Assembly (NCBI GenBank): GCA_035610365.1
Contig: CM069432.1
Coordinates: 182,699,027 to 182,763,026, forward strand
Direction of reading: 5' to 3'
DNA: 64,000 nt
Source: Aquatica leii
Taxonomy: Eukaryota; Arthropoda; Insecta; Coleoptera; Lampyridae
Shown here piece after piece: positions 44,995-57,200 of the stretch; position 1 is the first letter of the stretch; each line of letters starts with the position of its first letter. A program made the translations under genes and the position numbers. The notes beneath the pieces were generated by a model. The model was not told where the DNA came from. It made no database searches and worked only from the letters and a program-made list of their open reading frames with translations.

Positions 44995-45640
44995 GTTTAG
45001 TATGAAACGTTAAAACCTGTTGTGTAAAATATTTATATCGGCGGAAAAACAAACTGCTGTGGCAGTTTACAAACTGGCTAGTTGTGCCGAGTACCGAGTT
45101 GTTCGAAATGTTTTTGGAATCCATAAATTGACTGTTAAAAAACGTTTGTATAATGTTGTGAATGCTATTAACCGTACGGCTATAGAAAGGCGTACGACAA
45201 ATTATATCACAAACAACCCGAGATGGTAATAGAAAGAGTATTCTTTTTTAAAATTTTGGAAGATCAATGGATATTAATCAACTGGATAATAAAAGATTAT
45301 TCTGGTACCATTACTCTACAGCAGGAATAATTTAACGGTTATCTCAACTGCGAACGTGTGTTTGTTGAGGTGGCTATTGATAGAGCAAAAGCATGTCGAA
45401 AAATTCTGTTAAAAAGAATGAATGTTCATCAGACATTTGCTTGGTTGCGCGCTACATAACTTTTTCGAATATAACAAAGAACACTGTGTGACACAATGGA
45501 TAAAGGATGTTAAAAAAGCAGCAGCAAACACTTTTTTACAGACAGATAGGTTATGCCATCGCGGAAAATATGCAATGAGTGGTTCAGACATAAGGGACTA
45601 TTTAACAAAATATCTAGCAGAAAACTTTCTTTTAGGCTGA
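44995..45640 (+). mobile_element. Harbinger/HARBI1-like nuclease remnant, internally deleted
   Basis: The N-terminal part at 45020-45229 reads AEKQTAVAVYKLASCAEYRV, then FGIHKLTVKKRLYNVV, typical of the helix-turn-helix before the nuclease core in HARBI1-like transposases. The C-terminal part at 45370-45640 reads RKILLKRMNVHQTF, then LGCALHNFFEYNKEHC and SGSDIRDYLTKYLAE, the family's end. The DDE core between them is almost entirely missing: only about 190 bp separate the two parts. The copy is dead. Confidence 0.72.
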
Positions 45641-47071
45641 TGAGCAAAGTCTTTCAACATTTTGATAAAAAATGTTGCCTTGGTTGAAGATAATAAAAAT
45701 GTGGTGTCGATGCCGATTGCTGATGCATGCTTTGAAGGAAAGACGTCATCATCGTTTGCCTCATTTGTGGGTTGTGTTCCTGTTCTATCTCCAAAACTTT
45801 TAGCACCTATTCTCTTGTATGCTGTAATTGCTGAACGATACTTTTTGTAAAAGATTTGGTGTGCTTGGTTAACATTTCTTCTAGAGCTTGAGTTTAGTGT
45901 GTCATAAAATTTGGAAGTTTATTTATTTACCATAAATGGTTGTACTTACAAGTAAAAATGTGTGAAATTAAATCATGAATTTTTCGAGGCACTTATACTT
46001 AGTGTTGAGTTTGAATTTGAATCTTCACCCATTGTAAAATCGCAAAGTTTTATTTGGATTTCACCCTCTCCAAGAGTTTTAGCATTCTTAGGAGATGCAA
46101 TTATTACTACAAAACAAGTATTGCATTTAAAAAGTAAATAACAAATTACATACTATCTGCTTGACAATTTTTTTTTTACTAAAGTATCAACATCAACGGT
46201 TATATCTTCCTTCATTGCAATGTTTTTGGACGCGTTATAAATAGAATGTCTGTTTGTTCCAAAAAATAGAAACTCTCTTCGCTTTTATTATTTAAGTACT
46301 TAATGTACTTTAACGGAACTAGATATTGTTTTCTTATAAACTGAGCACAATGCTATTTAATCAAATCAAAAAAAAACGAATATACTTTTTTCTGAAAAGT
46401 TAGATTTTTGGTCTGTTTATAAAAAAAAATTAATTTTTTACAGTAATCTAAATTGCATTTATAGTTTTATTATCTTTCTGAAAAATTATCATAAAGCTTT
46501 TAATAAATTACACGTACTTTGTATAGCTTTCACTAAAAGTAAAAAACAATACATAAAATATATTTAGATTAACAGTGTTTTTAAAAAACGTTCACTAAAG
46601 AATTTTAATTACAGCTTATTGTTACAAAAACTAATACGTTCTTTGATTATAGTAACAAAATAGTTTTAGAAATACATCAGAGTTAAATTACATACGAAAC
46701 TAATTGGAGAGCAATTTTACGAAAGCAATTTATAAGATAAATTGCAATAAATTTAGATTCCTAGTCGGGAGTTCTGTTATTGCTTTTAAGATCTATATAC
46801 AGTCAAAAGCGTTTAATAGATTGTTGACTGTATCTAAACTGTAGTTGAACGTTTTCAGAACTTGAAAATATTTCTTTACATTAATTATTGCATAATTAAT
46901 ATAAGCATGCCAGTTAATAATGTGCAATCGATCGCTCTAAAATTTCATGTTTGAATTTCTAGTTTTTATTTTGTGTCTGTATTACTATTGTACTTGCTTG
47001 CTTTGTTTTTAACTTGATTGCATAGCGTGTTTAAGCGTTTTATTTGTTTTTAACTATGTTTTATTTTGCAG
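45641..47071. other. Last part of the intron before the terminal exon
   Basis: A + strand ORF at 45662-45850 has no family. The rest is AT-rich up to the pyrimidine-rich TTTTATTTTGCAG acceptor. Confidence 0.4.
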
Positions 47072-47157
47072 CAGCCGGAAGCCACACGACTTTCCTACCA
47101 CGTGTATCTATTCTAACAATGTGCTCCTTTGTTGGTTTGATCCTTTCTTTAAGGTAA
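47072..47157 (+). CDS. Beaten-path-like gene, terminal exon
   Basis: The acceptor TTTTGCAG ends at 47071. Joined to the phase-1 end of 23420 the frame reads Ala-Ala-Gly-Ser-His, then FLPRVSILTMCSFVGLILSL and stop TAA at 47155-47157. A short, hydrophobic end right before the stop fits the GPI-anchor signal or C-terminal membrane tail of Beat proteins. Support is the phase match, the strand and the hydrophobic tail; there is no long conserved block, so it is an inference. The acceptor is a tandem CAGCAG (47069-47074), and using the second site would remove one Ala. Cell-surface or secreted location is expected. Confidence 0.65.
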
Positions 47158-48981
47158 CTATACTGCGTTATTTAAATTTTAAAGTGAAAGCCAAAGACAA
47201 ACTAATAAGTGGGTGCTTAATTTTTATGGTACATTCCTTATTGTGAAAAAAATTGTTTTGCGGTGGGTCAAGTTTTTTCACTTCTGTTGCTTTATTATGT
47301 TTTGTAAACTCTTTGTGGTGTATTTTTTTAAGTAGTTTCAAATGGCACTAATATTTTTGAATAATGTAGCTTCAATAATTTAAAACTAAATGTATATATT
47401 GAGAATTAATGTTTAACACAATCAAAACGTACTCTAGTCGTATCCTTTGACCCAATGCGTCTTTAACGTTTGTATCGTTCATTGTACCAGAAATACTCGT
47501 ATGTTATGCTTCTTTTAAAAGAAAAAGACGATGTTCTTATTTACTTTTATGCAATTTAAGGAACATCGAAAAGTGCTTCCTGTAAAACACAAAATTTTCT
47601 GTTGGAAAAAATGAACGATACAAACACGTATTTATTGTATTCAATCGTCACAAAATTAGATTAATTTAATATTTCATACACTCAAAGATAATACATTTAG
47701 TAAATTTTAATATGTGATGTTACTGTATAAAATATCTAGTCTTTATCATAATATCAACTTATTCATCAACTATGCAAAATGTTTAATTTTTCATAATGTT
47801 CACTAAATCAGTAACTGAAATGATAACATTGCGTGTAAATATACAAAAAGCTTAAGTCAAAAGTTTAATATCACCAATATTTACCATTCTTTACACATAT
47901 CAAAATTTTAGTAACACAGGCATATCTGAAATGTATTTATTTGTGAATAAGAAAATTACTAATTTCATAAATCTAAAACTTTTGACTAAAGCCGAACAGT
48001 TATTTTCAGAAAAATACGATTACGCTAAAATTTTATGTAAATATTAAAATCCCTGTGATCGAGAATACTTATATAATATACAATTATTTGTTAATTAATG
48101 TAGATGTAAACTCTATGTAAGTTAAATAATATTGGTTTATGTTTGAAAAAAAATATTTAAAATTTTGAAGTAAGCCAATGCAGTTTTAGGCTTTCTGATT
48201 AAAAATTTTCTGTGAATTATAAATTATGTACATAATAATATTGTAAGAATTAACTACTTAAGAAGAACGTATTATATTATACTCACAGAATTCAAACCGA
48301 AATTAGTAGAATATAAAGAAATAGAAATTTGTCGAGGTATATGCTAGTGTTTGTTGTGTTATTCGGTTTGAATTCAAGATCCTAAACTTACATTCAACTT
48401 GTATGTATTTTATTTTAAAAATAATATAAATCTAAATTAATACTGAGTTTTAATGGATTCTTTGCGTTTGAAAATGCGAAACCGCAGGTAGGTTAATAAA
48501 AATTTGACTAATTAAAGTTTATTTTTTTTTGTAAAAGTCCTTGAAAAATAAACAATTTAAATACATTTCTAAAAAACATATTCATAATTTAATAAAGTGT
48601 TTCTGTTTAATAATGCCAAACTACTATAAAACACATTAATGTATAGTCGTTTTTTCGAAGTATTTGATTTATCGTTATAGACTTGCATTGTATACGTTTC
48701 TGTTTTAAAATGTCTTCATAATAAACGACAATCTAAGAAACGGAGCTTTTTAACTCGTTTTTAACGGTTTTGAAATTTTTTTATTTTTCTGGCACAATGC
48801 TGTTGTTGAAAACTTAAATTATTTTTTAACAATTTGTTTGATTAGTTTCTTAAAACTACAATGGTAACCATAAAGTTTACAGTAGTGCACAAAAAATATC
48901 ACTAAAAACGTTTTTTCCTAATTTTCCAGAACTAGTTGCCATATTAGATAAAATTTTTGGTAATGTCATTTTTAGAGCGTC
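47158..48981. other. Probable 3' UTR and downstream region with inverted repeats
   Basis: No other gene. It holds a 16-bp perfect inverted pair at 47466-47629 (GTTTGTATCGTTCATT / AATGAACGATACAAAC), another pair at 47851-47991 (AAGTCAAAAGTTT / AAACTTTTGACT) and GAATTCAAACCGAA / TTCGGTTTGAATTC at 48291-48376. No poly(A) site was assigned. Confidence 0.5.
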
Positions 48982-48989
48982 TACTAAAA

Positions 48990-49219
48990 CAGTAGTCGGA
49001 AATCTGCGGCTCACGAGCCGCATGTAGCTCAATAGAATCATACCTGCGGCAAAAATAGAATGTTTTGATTTCAAAATAAATACATATTTCACAGCAGATA
49101 ACGGTTATATATTATTGTTTCTAATACATATTACCGATGTATGTACTGATATTTGGCTCTTTAAAAGAATAATTTATCATATCGAGAAAAAAAGAAACCT
49201 GAAAGGATGCCGACCCTTG
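48990..49219. mobile_element. 230-bp non-autonomous hAT element
   Basis: It begins CAGTAGTCGGAAATCTGCGG, then CTCACGAGCCGCATG, and ends GATGCCGACCCTTG. It is bounded by exact 8-bp direct repeats TACTAAAA (48982-48989 and 49220-49227). An 8-bp duplication and CAGTG-like ends are hAT hallmarks. The CGGCTC-GAGCCG hairpin at the start is typical of the family. Confidence 0.9.
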
Positions 49220-49928
49220 TACTAAAATATGGAGTATTAAAATAAGAACTGTTAACGTTTCTATAAAAACAAAACGGATCTTATAAAGCATATAGAAAAA
49301 ATACAATATACATCTCGACCATTTTGAGCAACCCTAAGTTTGTATTTTGGTTGACAGCGTTTTCTTTGGTATTTTATATTTACAGTTGTTACTGATTCTT
49401 GATGGTGTGTTGTGTGCTATGCCACTACCAGCTCACTATACATGTAGAGTAGGATAGCGGACGATGTAGCTGACGAACTAGATTATCTATTGAGACGTTA
49501 AAAGGGTCCACACTTAAATTTAACAATATAGAAAACAATCATTTAATACTTGTCACTCATTATCATAGGCAGTGATTGGAACATTACTTTTAAAAAGAAA
49601 TGAATTAAAATTACTAATTATTTATTAAAAAGGAATGATTCTCATTACTAATTAGTTTTCGTGGAAGGTAATGCATTACAATTACTAATTACCGAAAAAA
49701 GTAATGCATTATTTTGAACATTACTTTTGTCGTTATTAAACAGTATAATACTACTAATAATTACTCCACCCAAAAAACAGTATTATAAACAAAATTTTAT
49801 TCTACATACTTCATATTCAAATTTAACAACAATTGCGTTTCAAAATTGTTATCTGTTAGTGCGTGACGTTTCGTTTTAAAAACGTCATCTTCAGTGAAGC
49901 AATTTTAAACACAATAACAATGGGCGTG

Positions 49929-49980
49929 TTTAGCGAACGCAACATTAAGTTGCTGATTACGTTGTGTTCGCTAAACAGCT
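49929..49980. repeat. Hairpin inside the hAT element
   Basis: GTTTAGCGAACGCAAC and GTTGTGTTCGCTAAAC are inverted copies (one mismatch), with a loop of about 15 bases. Confidence 0.8.
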
Positions 49981-50617
49981 ACGCTGCAAAGTAAGCGCTT
50001 TCAGTCGTTGACTAAAATTCGGCAGCGTAAAAATACCGCTTAGTAGTAATCGCTTTTTTCTTTCTAACTTAAAAGTAAAATAATGGACAATCGTGCAAGA
50101 AAAGTGTTGCTGGTTAATGATGTAATAATTTAGAAATTGTACAACATCAACGCCTACTGAACTACATTAATTGCCCCAAACCAACGCCCAAACCAAATAA
50201 AATCGTCCTCCATTAAATATTCAGTTAATAAAAATTAGTCATTGCATTTTATATAACAAACAAAAAGCTATAATCACAAATTAGATAAAATAATCTTACA
50301 TTTGATACTTTCTGAAAAATTGGCACCGCTATATTGCGTTTAGCGAATCGGTAAGCGCTAAATAGTAAGGGTTCCAGCATGATTAAACGCTCTTTAGAAC
50401 TTTAGAGAATACAGTTCACTTACACAAGTTTGCTAGTTATGTTCGTGGTAAATTACCAATAACACAAAAATATTAAACTTATATTAATTTTATTTTATAT
50501 TTACAATTGATCGTTGTCGATCCTTTTACTTTTACGTTACAATTATATCTAACCGATTTTTAAGATTTGGTGGTTTTAAATATATATTCCTAAACTAACT
50601 ATGAAACTTAATCCTAA

Positions 50618-50750
50618 CAACTTAAATGGTTCTTTTTCAGACTTATAAATAAAAATTGAAAAAATACAAAGTGACAGGGGTAATAACTTAAATGGTTCTT
50701 TTCCAGACTCATAAATAAAAAATGGAAAAATATAAAGTGACAGGGGTCGT
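50618..50750. repeat. Tandem duplication of about 66 bp inside the hAT element
   Basis: Two adjacent copies, each running from AACTTAAATGGTTCTTTT to AAAGTGACAGGGGT, with a handful of differences. Confidence 0.85.
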
Positions 50751-51368
50751 TAACACATGTGCGTCCAGGCTCATAAAACACAAAACACAAAAATGAATTT
50801 TAAGAAAAGAAGCAATATATTTGTTTAATTTATGACTATTATATTAGGGGAAAATATAACTTGCTATCGTACCGTATTAACAGGCAGCGTCGGAATGAGG
50901 CGTCGGGCAAGTGTCCGATAATATTATAATCTATAGATAATGCACATCACTGCCGATAAACTTCCATCAAACGCAACTGTAACCCTTTATTAAAATACTA
51001 TTATTAAATATGATTGTTATTCAATGATAAATGATACTACATTTATGCTGCTGCTAATTAATTTAAAATAAGATCCATTAGCGGGGGCGCATGGTTCCGT
51101 AGATAACGCGATGTTTTGCTTTCGTAGCTCATGCCTATCTAAGGTATAATTTTCACGTCTAAAATATGATTATTTATTCTGTTGAATATAAAAGTAACAA
51201 CAAAAGTAATGGTTTTTTCCATTACATTACCAAAAATAGGTAATGCCTTCACATTACTAATTACTTATCAAAAAAATTAATGCATTACATTCTTCATTAC
51301 CAAAAAAAGTAATTTAATTACTGTAATGCATTACTTGTAATGCGTTACTTCCAACCACTGATCATAGG

Positions 51369-54296
51369 TTATCATTTACATATAGTAATATACCTATTAA
51401 CTAAGACGTAATTGAAGAACGAATTAACGAAGACATTTTATAAGTTAAATTACAATTTTGAAACACTGGCGCACACTAAAACACGTTTTAAAACGAATTA
51501 AATTTGAACATTAAGTGGGTATTTGCACGTTACAATCTTTTTTGTGTTCAACTAACGTTTAAACATTACTCATCTGTTACATGTTAACGAATTTTAAATT
51601 TATTCGTTTTTGTGCAAATAACTACTTTAAATTGTTGCTATGTTGTCGCTAGTACTATTGCTATTTTTATACAATGTTAGTACTTTTTAAATTTCAATAA
51701 TAGATAATAAAGTACTAAATGAAACAAAAAACTAACACAAAATTTTTTTTATTCTTACGCAAACCGTAAATTTTAAAGAAAATTATTAGTTTAATACAAA
51801 TTAAAGCAAATACATTTGGCAACAACGTATATGAAATTACTGGTGCTATCATATTATGCAAAACAAGCGAACTGCAATGTAATTAACAATCTAGCAACTT
51901 AACGCGAAATAAACTGTATGTAAATTACATCATTGAAAGGTTTTATTCTTAACTGTAAATAATCACAAATGTGAAAATTATTCCTCGGTCAATCATAGAT
52001 GGCAAAGAAAATTGTGTTGTACACAAAATTTGTATGAAGCAAATACACCATGGCTGTAATAATGCCAATGTACCTAATACAGCAGCAGTAGAACGTTTGA
52101 TTACAGCGGATGAAAACATTTCTCATGACTGTTATAGGTCAAGAAAGATTATGTCGTCTTGCAGTGTTCAGAATTGAGATACAAATTAATGATTTGATTC
52201 TGAACTCAAAAAAGATTTAATAATGTTTTACTATATTAAAAATACTTAAAAACTAGTCAGTGGAATATATGTGGTAAGTAGCTATTTTGTACGTACATAT
52301 TTTTACAAAATATAAAACTATTTTCAGCTATTTAACCTAAAAAAAAAAAAGTTGGTGAAATTTATTACTGGTTGTGCGGTGCATTCCTAAAATTGTAATC
52401 CAGGCGCAATAACTTGTTAGTAATACACGTGTTGCAATGATGTTTTTGATCTTACATGGAATATATTATAACTGGCAAATTATTAAATATAGTTGTGAAA
52501 AACAGAGTATTTCTAGCGTTGACGAGTTATTAAAGAACGAAATACACTGTGTATTTGTTGTTGATTTCTTCAATTATACTGACATCTTGGTACCAACTAT
52601 TATAGTACGCGGTTGCTGCGTCTTAATAAAAACATTTTTGAAATTTACAGTTGTAAAATTTACAATCAATAAATTAACGGAAGAAACTTAGTGAATATTG
52701 CGTATCAAAAATTAATAATAAATTGACAACGTTAGAGCGCTGCTTAATCAGATGTATGTGTTGCTACATTTCAAAATTGATGCAATTGCGCATTTTTTGA
52801 CGAATATATAACTATAAATTTAAAAGATTTTCTGAAAAATGTCAACAAAAATTTAACCTAAATTTACTTATTAATTTTATTATTTGCAACAATAATTTAT
52901 AAGTAATATCGTGGTAAATAATAGTTAACCAATTCAGTTTACTATGATTATCATACGTGTGGCTTTCAATACATGTTATTTCGATAAGTATGTTGAATCG
53001 CTAACAAAAACGTTGGTAATACATTAGCTGTGCAAAAATGATTTACTTTTCTAATTTTATTTAAACCGATCTCTAATAATAATAATAACGGCAGAAACAC
53101 ATTTAACTATACTAGAAAGTAGTACAAAAACTCAGAAAAAGAAGAAATAGTAATTTAAAAGTTGCTATAAAGGTATAAACGATTGTCAAGTTGATTTTTA
53201 CCTGTAGTTTTAAAAATACCGCGGGCTAAAACTACAACGTATAAACATTTGTGCACTTGTTTGAAGTGCTTAAATTACCTACAAACTTAACCGACGATAC
53301 AGTAAAAACAACGGAGTCGTTATTATTGGAGAGTGGTGTGGGTAAATCAACTAGTAAAAATCAGTCTAGCTTAAATGTGCATATTATAACCGATTAAAAA
53401 TGAGCCAAAACAAGAATAACTACAGGTGTCTGTTCACACCTCTACACTACCGAAAGAATACAAGTAGAACACATGTAAACATGACAAGAGAATTAATGCA
53501 AAATTAATGATTTTAACATTGGACTTTAACATATGAAGATAGAAACTGAAAAAGAATGACACACAGCAAATCAAGCCCCGACCTTAAACGTTATTTTTTA
53601 CATAGACTAATTCTGATACCAAAAATATAATCAATCGCAATACATACAATCGACAGCAAAACGTGATAAAAAACAAAGGATACTTACGGTTTTCAATCTT
53701 TTGCTAATATTAGTAAGGTGCAATTATCCCTAAACGCTGAAAATAAATAGACAAATATATAACAGTTTTATCACAAATAATACTAATTAGATTACAAGCA
53801 ATTCTAAAACATAACGTACGCTAGACATCTAATTTTCCAGGTTTGTATTTAGATTTTAAATTTAGTACGGATACAGCGAATGAATTTTATAAGCGAAGCT
53901 GTATTATTTTTCCCATTAAAATAATAAGTTTGACATGATGAGTGTTAATGATGGCTACAAACTCAACATTTCTCCCAGTTTACAAAAGATATTCACGACG
54001 ACGATATTCCAAGCGGACCCCAAGTATTCGATTTACAAAGGAATTTATAAACGTGTACTACGTAATTTAGTAGGTAGTAATAAATGCTGGAAACAATGAA
54101 AGAAAATAAAATCTAACTGCAAAACGTAAATGTGCATCATATCTTTGCGATTCTTCCCACAAACATCGATTAATTTTACATTCAATTGTTGCCATAAAAC
54201 AATTGATGGCTCAAAATTTTAAAAATCTTTACCGAGCATTTAAAGTTACATGCGCTTAGTATGCAGCTTTTGTATAAAATGTCAAACCATCTAGGT
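51369..54296. other. AT-rich spacer
   Basis: No recognised gene. Short ORFs (51971-52177, 52437-52691) have no family resemblance. Confidence 0.4.
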
Positions 54297-57200
54297 TAGT
54301 GATTCCCAAACTCTTTTGGCCCACGGAGCTCTTTTCATACTCAAACCTTGCCAACGGATCCCTGAGTAAAAAAACTACATAAATGCATAATAGAAAAATT
54401 ACAAATTTAACTTTAATATTTCGCATCGTAAATGATGACGTAAAATATAAATAAAACATTTTGTTGAAGAAGTTAAAATTAAGACGCTCATTTACAAAAA
54501 AATTTAATAACATGGATGAACCTGATGGGTGTATTTATGCCCGCCTCAATGTTCGTGAGTAGCAACCGCAAATCTCTATGAGTACTAATTTCTAGTCGGT
54601 TTCTTTTTTTTTGCAAAGAGGCTCATAACCGTACAGAATCTACGTTTTACCAGATAGGAAGACGGAAAAGCAATTAACAGCCTCTGTACAATAACCTATA
54701 AAGCTGGAGATAATTTGTAACTAGAAGTTGTCGTCTCCTTGTTTAGACATTGGTTTCAACTCTTCATTTGTGGATAATTCAATAAGTTGCTCTTATATTA
54801 GTATGTATTCATCTGTATTTGTGCGCTGAGTTTGACTACTTGTTCAACACTCGGTCGGAAATATTCAAGTGAAGAATGTCTTCAAATCTTTGGTTAAGGC
54901 CCGAAAGAAGTGCTGTTAGTGTTTACAATAAACAAACAAATCTTCATTTCTATTTTGAAATTTTTAAAAATTTGGAAACAGAACATTTTCCGCTTTCCAA
55001 GTTTTGTTTGTACAGCAAAAGTCTTGTAACAAACGCAGATATTACACTTGGATTAAATTTAATGTGTCACCTTGTAGTTTCAAATTGGTCTTGTTAAATC
55101 TGGCAAATAAATCAGTAATATAAGCGATGTCATTTTTTGAGATAATACATTCGGTAAAGGTTGTTTTAAGTATGCCAGAAAGCCTTGGTGTTCTACTATT
55201 GCCGGAGCACCATAAGTAGTAACAGAAATTATATTAATCAAGGGTATAGCTTTTATATTCAAAAATCTGTTTAATTTAGTAAATAACGTTTTATCTTTGG
55301 TATTAGTTTCCAAACATTTAGCAAGTAATAATTCTTGGAAAAATTTTTCTTTTTTTACAAATCTCACATAAGCTAAAAGTAAAGCTTTGTTTCGTGGTAA
55401 TGTTGACTCGTCAAGCTGTATAGAGAACTCAGATGTTTTTTAATAGTAGTATAAATAAATAAATTTCTACAAACTGAGACATTTCGTTGATCATTTTTTG
55501 TAATTTAATATAATTTTTTGTATTTTTTGTGTTGAAATTCTTTTTATAAACTTTAAAGTTTGTGCATCACGGTATGTATTACCTCACTTAGATATGGTAG
55601 AATAAATTCTTCACCAATAGTCTGCGGCTTTCCGGACTTCGCAATCATTATAGAAATATTATAAAAAGCACGCAGTTTATCGTCATCTCTCTTAGATGTT
55701 GTCTCTATGACCCATACAGCACAAATACATACAATGTATGTACAGTGACTGCACGTCCTTGGACGTAGCTATAATCCAGTGGATATCCAGATTATGTACT
55801 TGTACGTTCAATGGACATAAAATGGACCTACAGATGGCACAAAGGTGACTTTAACAGAACGTCCGTGGCAAACATACACTGGACATTCATTGTTATACGA
55901 GATCTGCATCTAAGCCTATAACGTTAATCCCATGGACATCCAAATTTTAGAGAGTACAATAAATGGACGTTCATTGTCAATATTTAATGGATGTTTAAAG
56001 TTTGCATAAAAGGAACAAATCACTATATTTTTACCAGAAATTGATTTCACAATTCACCCAAATTCACTTCTCTCAGTGATTAATATAAGTATTTTCTCAA
56101 AAAAATCTATTTTACTTTGACAAACATATACAAAGTATGTACCTACTGTAGTATATTTATTTTATTATTTCTTTCTTTGGTCTTCCAAGGAGCTAGCTTC
56201 TAAAAGAAATCCATTTCACTATAAAAAATATTTAAAAAAAACCCACTTACTTAATAATGAATTAATAAAATGCTGAAAGGTTTTTTTTGGCTTTTTCCCT
56301 AAATTATATTCTCCGTAATGACAAAGCGATATTCATTGGATCCACTACATTTTGAGAGCTCTTTCACCTAAAATTTATATACAACATAGAAATTTGTGCC
56401 ACCAAAATCGAAGATTGCTGATCTTGTAGTAAATGAATAGATACCTACCACTTCATTAAATTCAATACAAAGTTGCTATTGATTCGATGATAAGAAAATC
56501 AAATTTATTTAAAATATAAGATCCTTTTGCTGTCTTGACTCACATTTGTCTTCTATTTTTAATTTTTTCATTAGTATTGCTTAAAATCCAGATAATTGCT
56601 ATGCTTTTGTAAAATCTGTAATAAATCTAAAAAAATTACGCTTGGAGCAATTACTCAACCTTGTAAGCTAATACCTTTGTCAATGAATTACCATCAATGA
56701 TAGTAATGAAATGGGTTTATATACTACTAAATTGCATTTTGTTTGTATTTGAGCATGGCGATATAACGTGCTGGACAACTTACACCCACTCATACTGACC
56801 TACAATTACTTCGTAACATATGTTTGATACGTTAGATTCTGTTCTATAAAAACATACATTATTGTTTTTTTATTACAACTAATATCAAATCTTACCTTTA
56901 ATGTGTTTAATATAAAAGCATTATAATGCGCTATAACCGTTAATTAAAGAACCACTTTCGATTTACACTATAACGAACAAATAATAATAAATTCGTATAT
57001 AATGTCCATTTTAAATTTTGTGTACGTACCTTGAAAATATTTATCTAAATAAAAGTACTACAGGTACAAACACCACTCAGTATAAATTCATAAAAATTTA
57101 TGTCACAAATTACTCAAGTTGCCATCCATGACACGTAAAAAATTAAAATCAATTTAGCGGTAAATTCAAAATATGAAACTGGGTGTTGAAATAAACCAAA

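Larger units (their letters stand above)
23421..47071 (+). other. 23.65-kb intron of the Beat-like gene
   Basis: Inferred from the donor at 23421 and the phase-matched acceptor at 47071. It hosts an R1-like LINE tail, a decayed mariner, Tc1 inside a LINE, nested MITEs, a LINE tail, a DD41D mariner, tandem repeats and a Harbinger remnant, on both strands. Long TE-filled introns are usual for neural cell-adhesion genes in large insect genomes. Confidence 0.65.
49570..51360. mobile_element. 1.79-kb non-autonomous hAT element
   Basis: The left end is CAGTGATTGGAACATTACTT and the right end is TTACTTCCAACCACTG, inverted. Exact 8-bp target duplications ATCATAGG lie at 49562-49569 and 51361-51368. 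Both subterminal regions are packed with TAATGCATTAC / ATTACTAATTAC motifs, probably transposase-binding sites. No transposase ORF lies inside. It contains a hairpin and a tandem duplication, listed separately. Confidence 0.93.
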
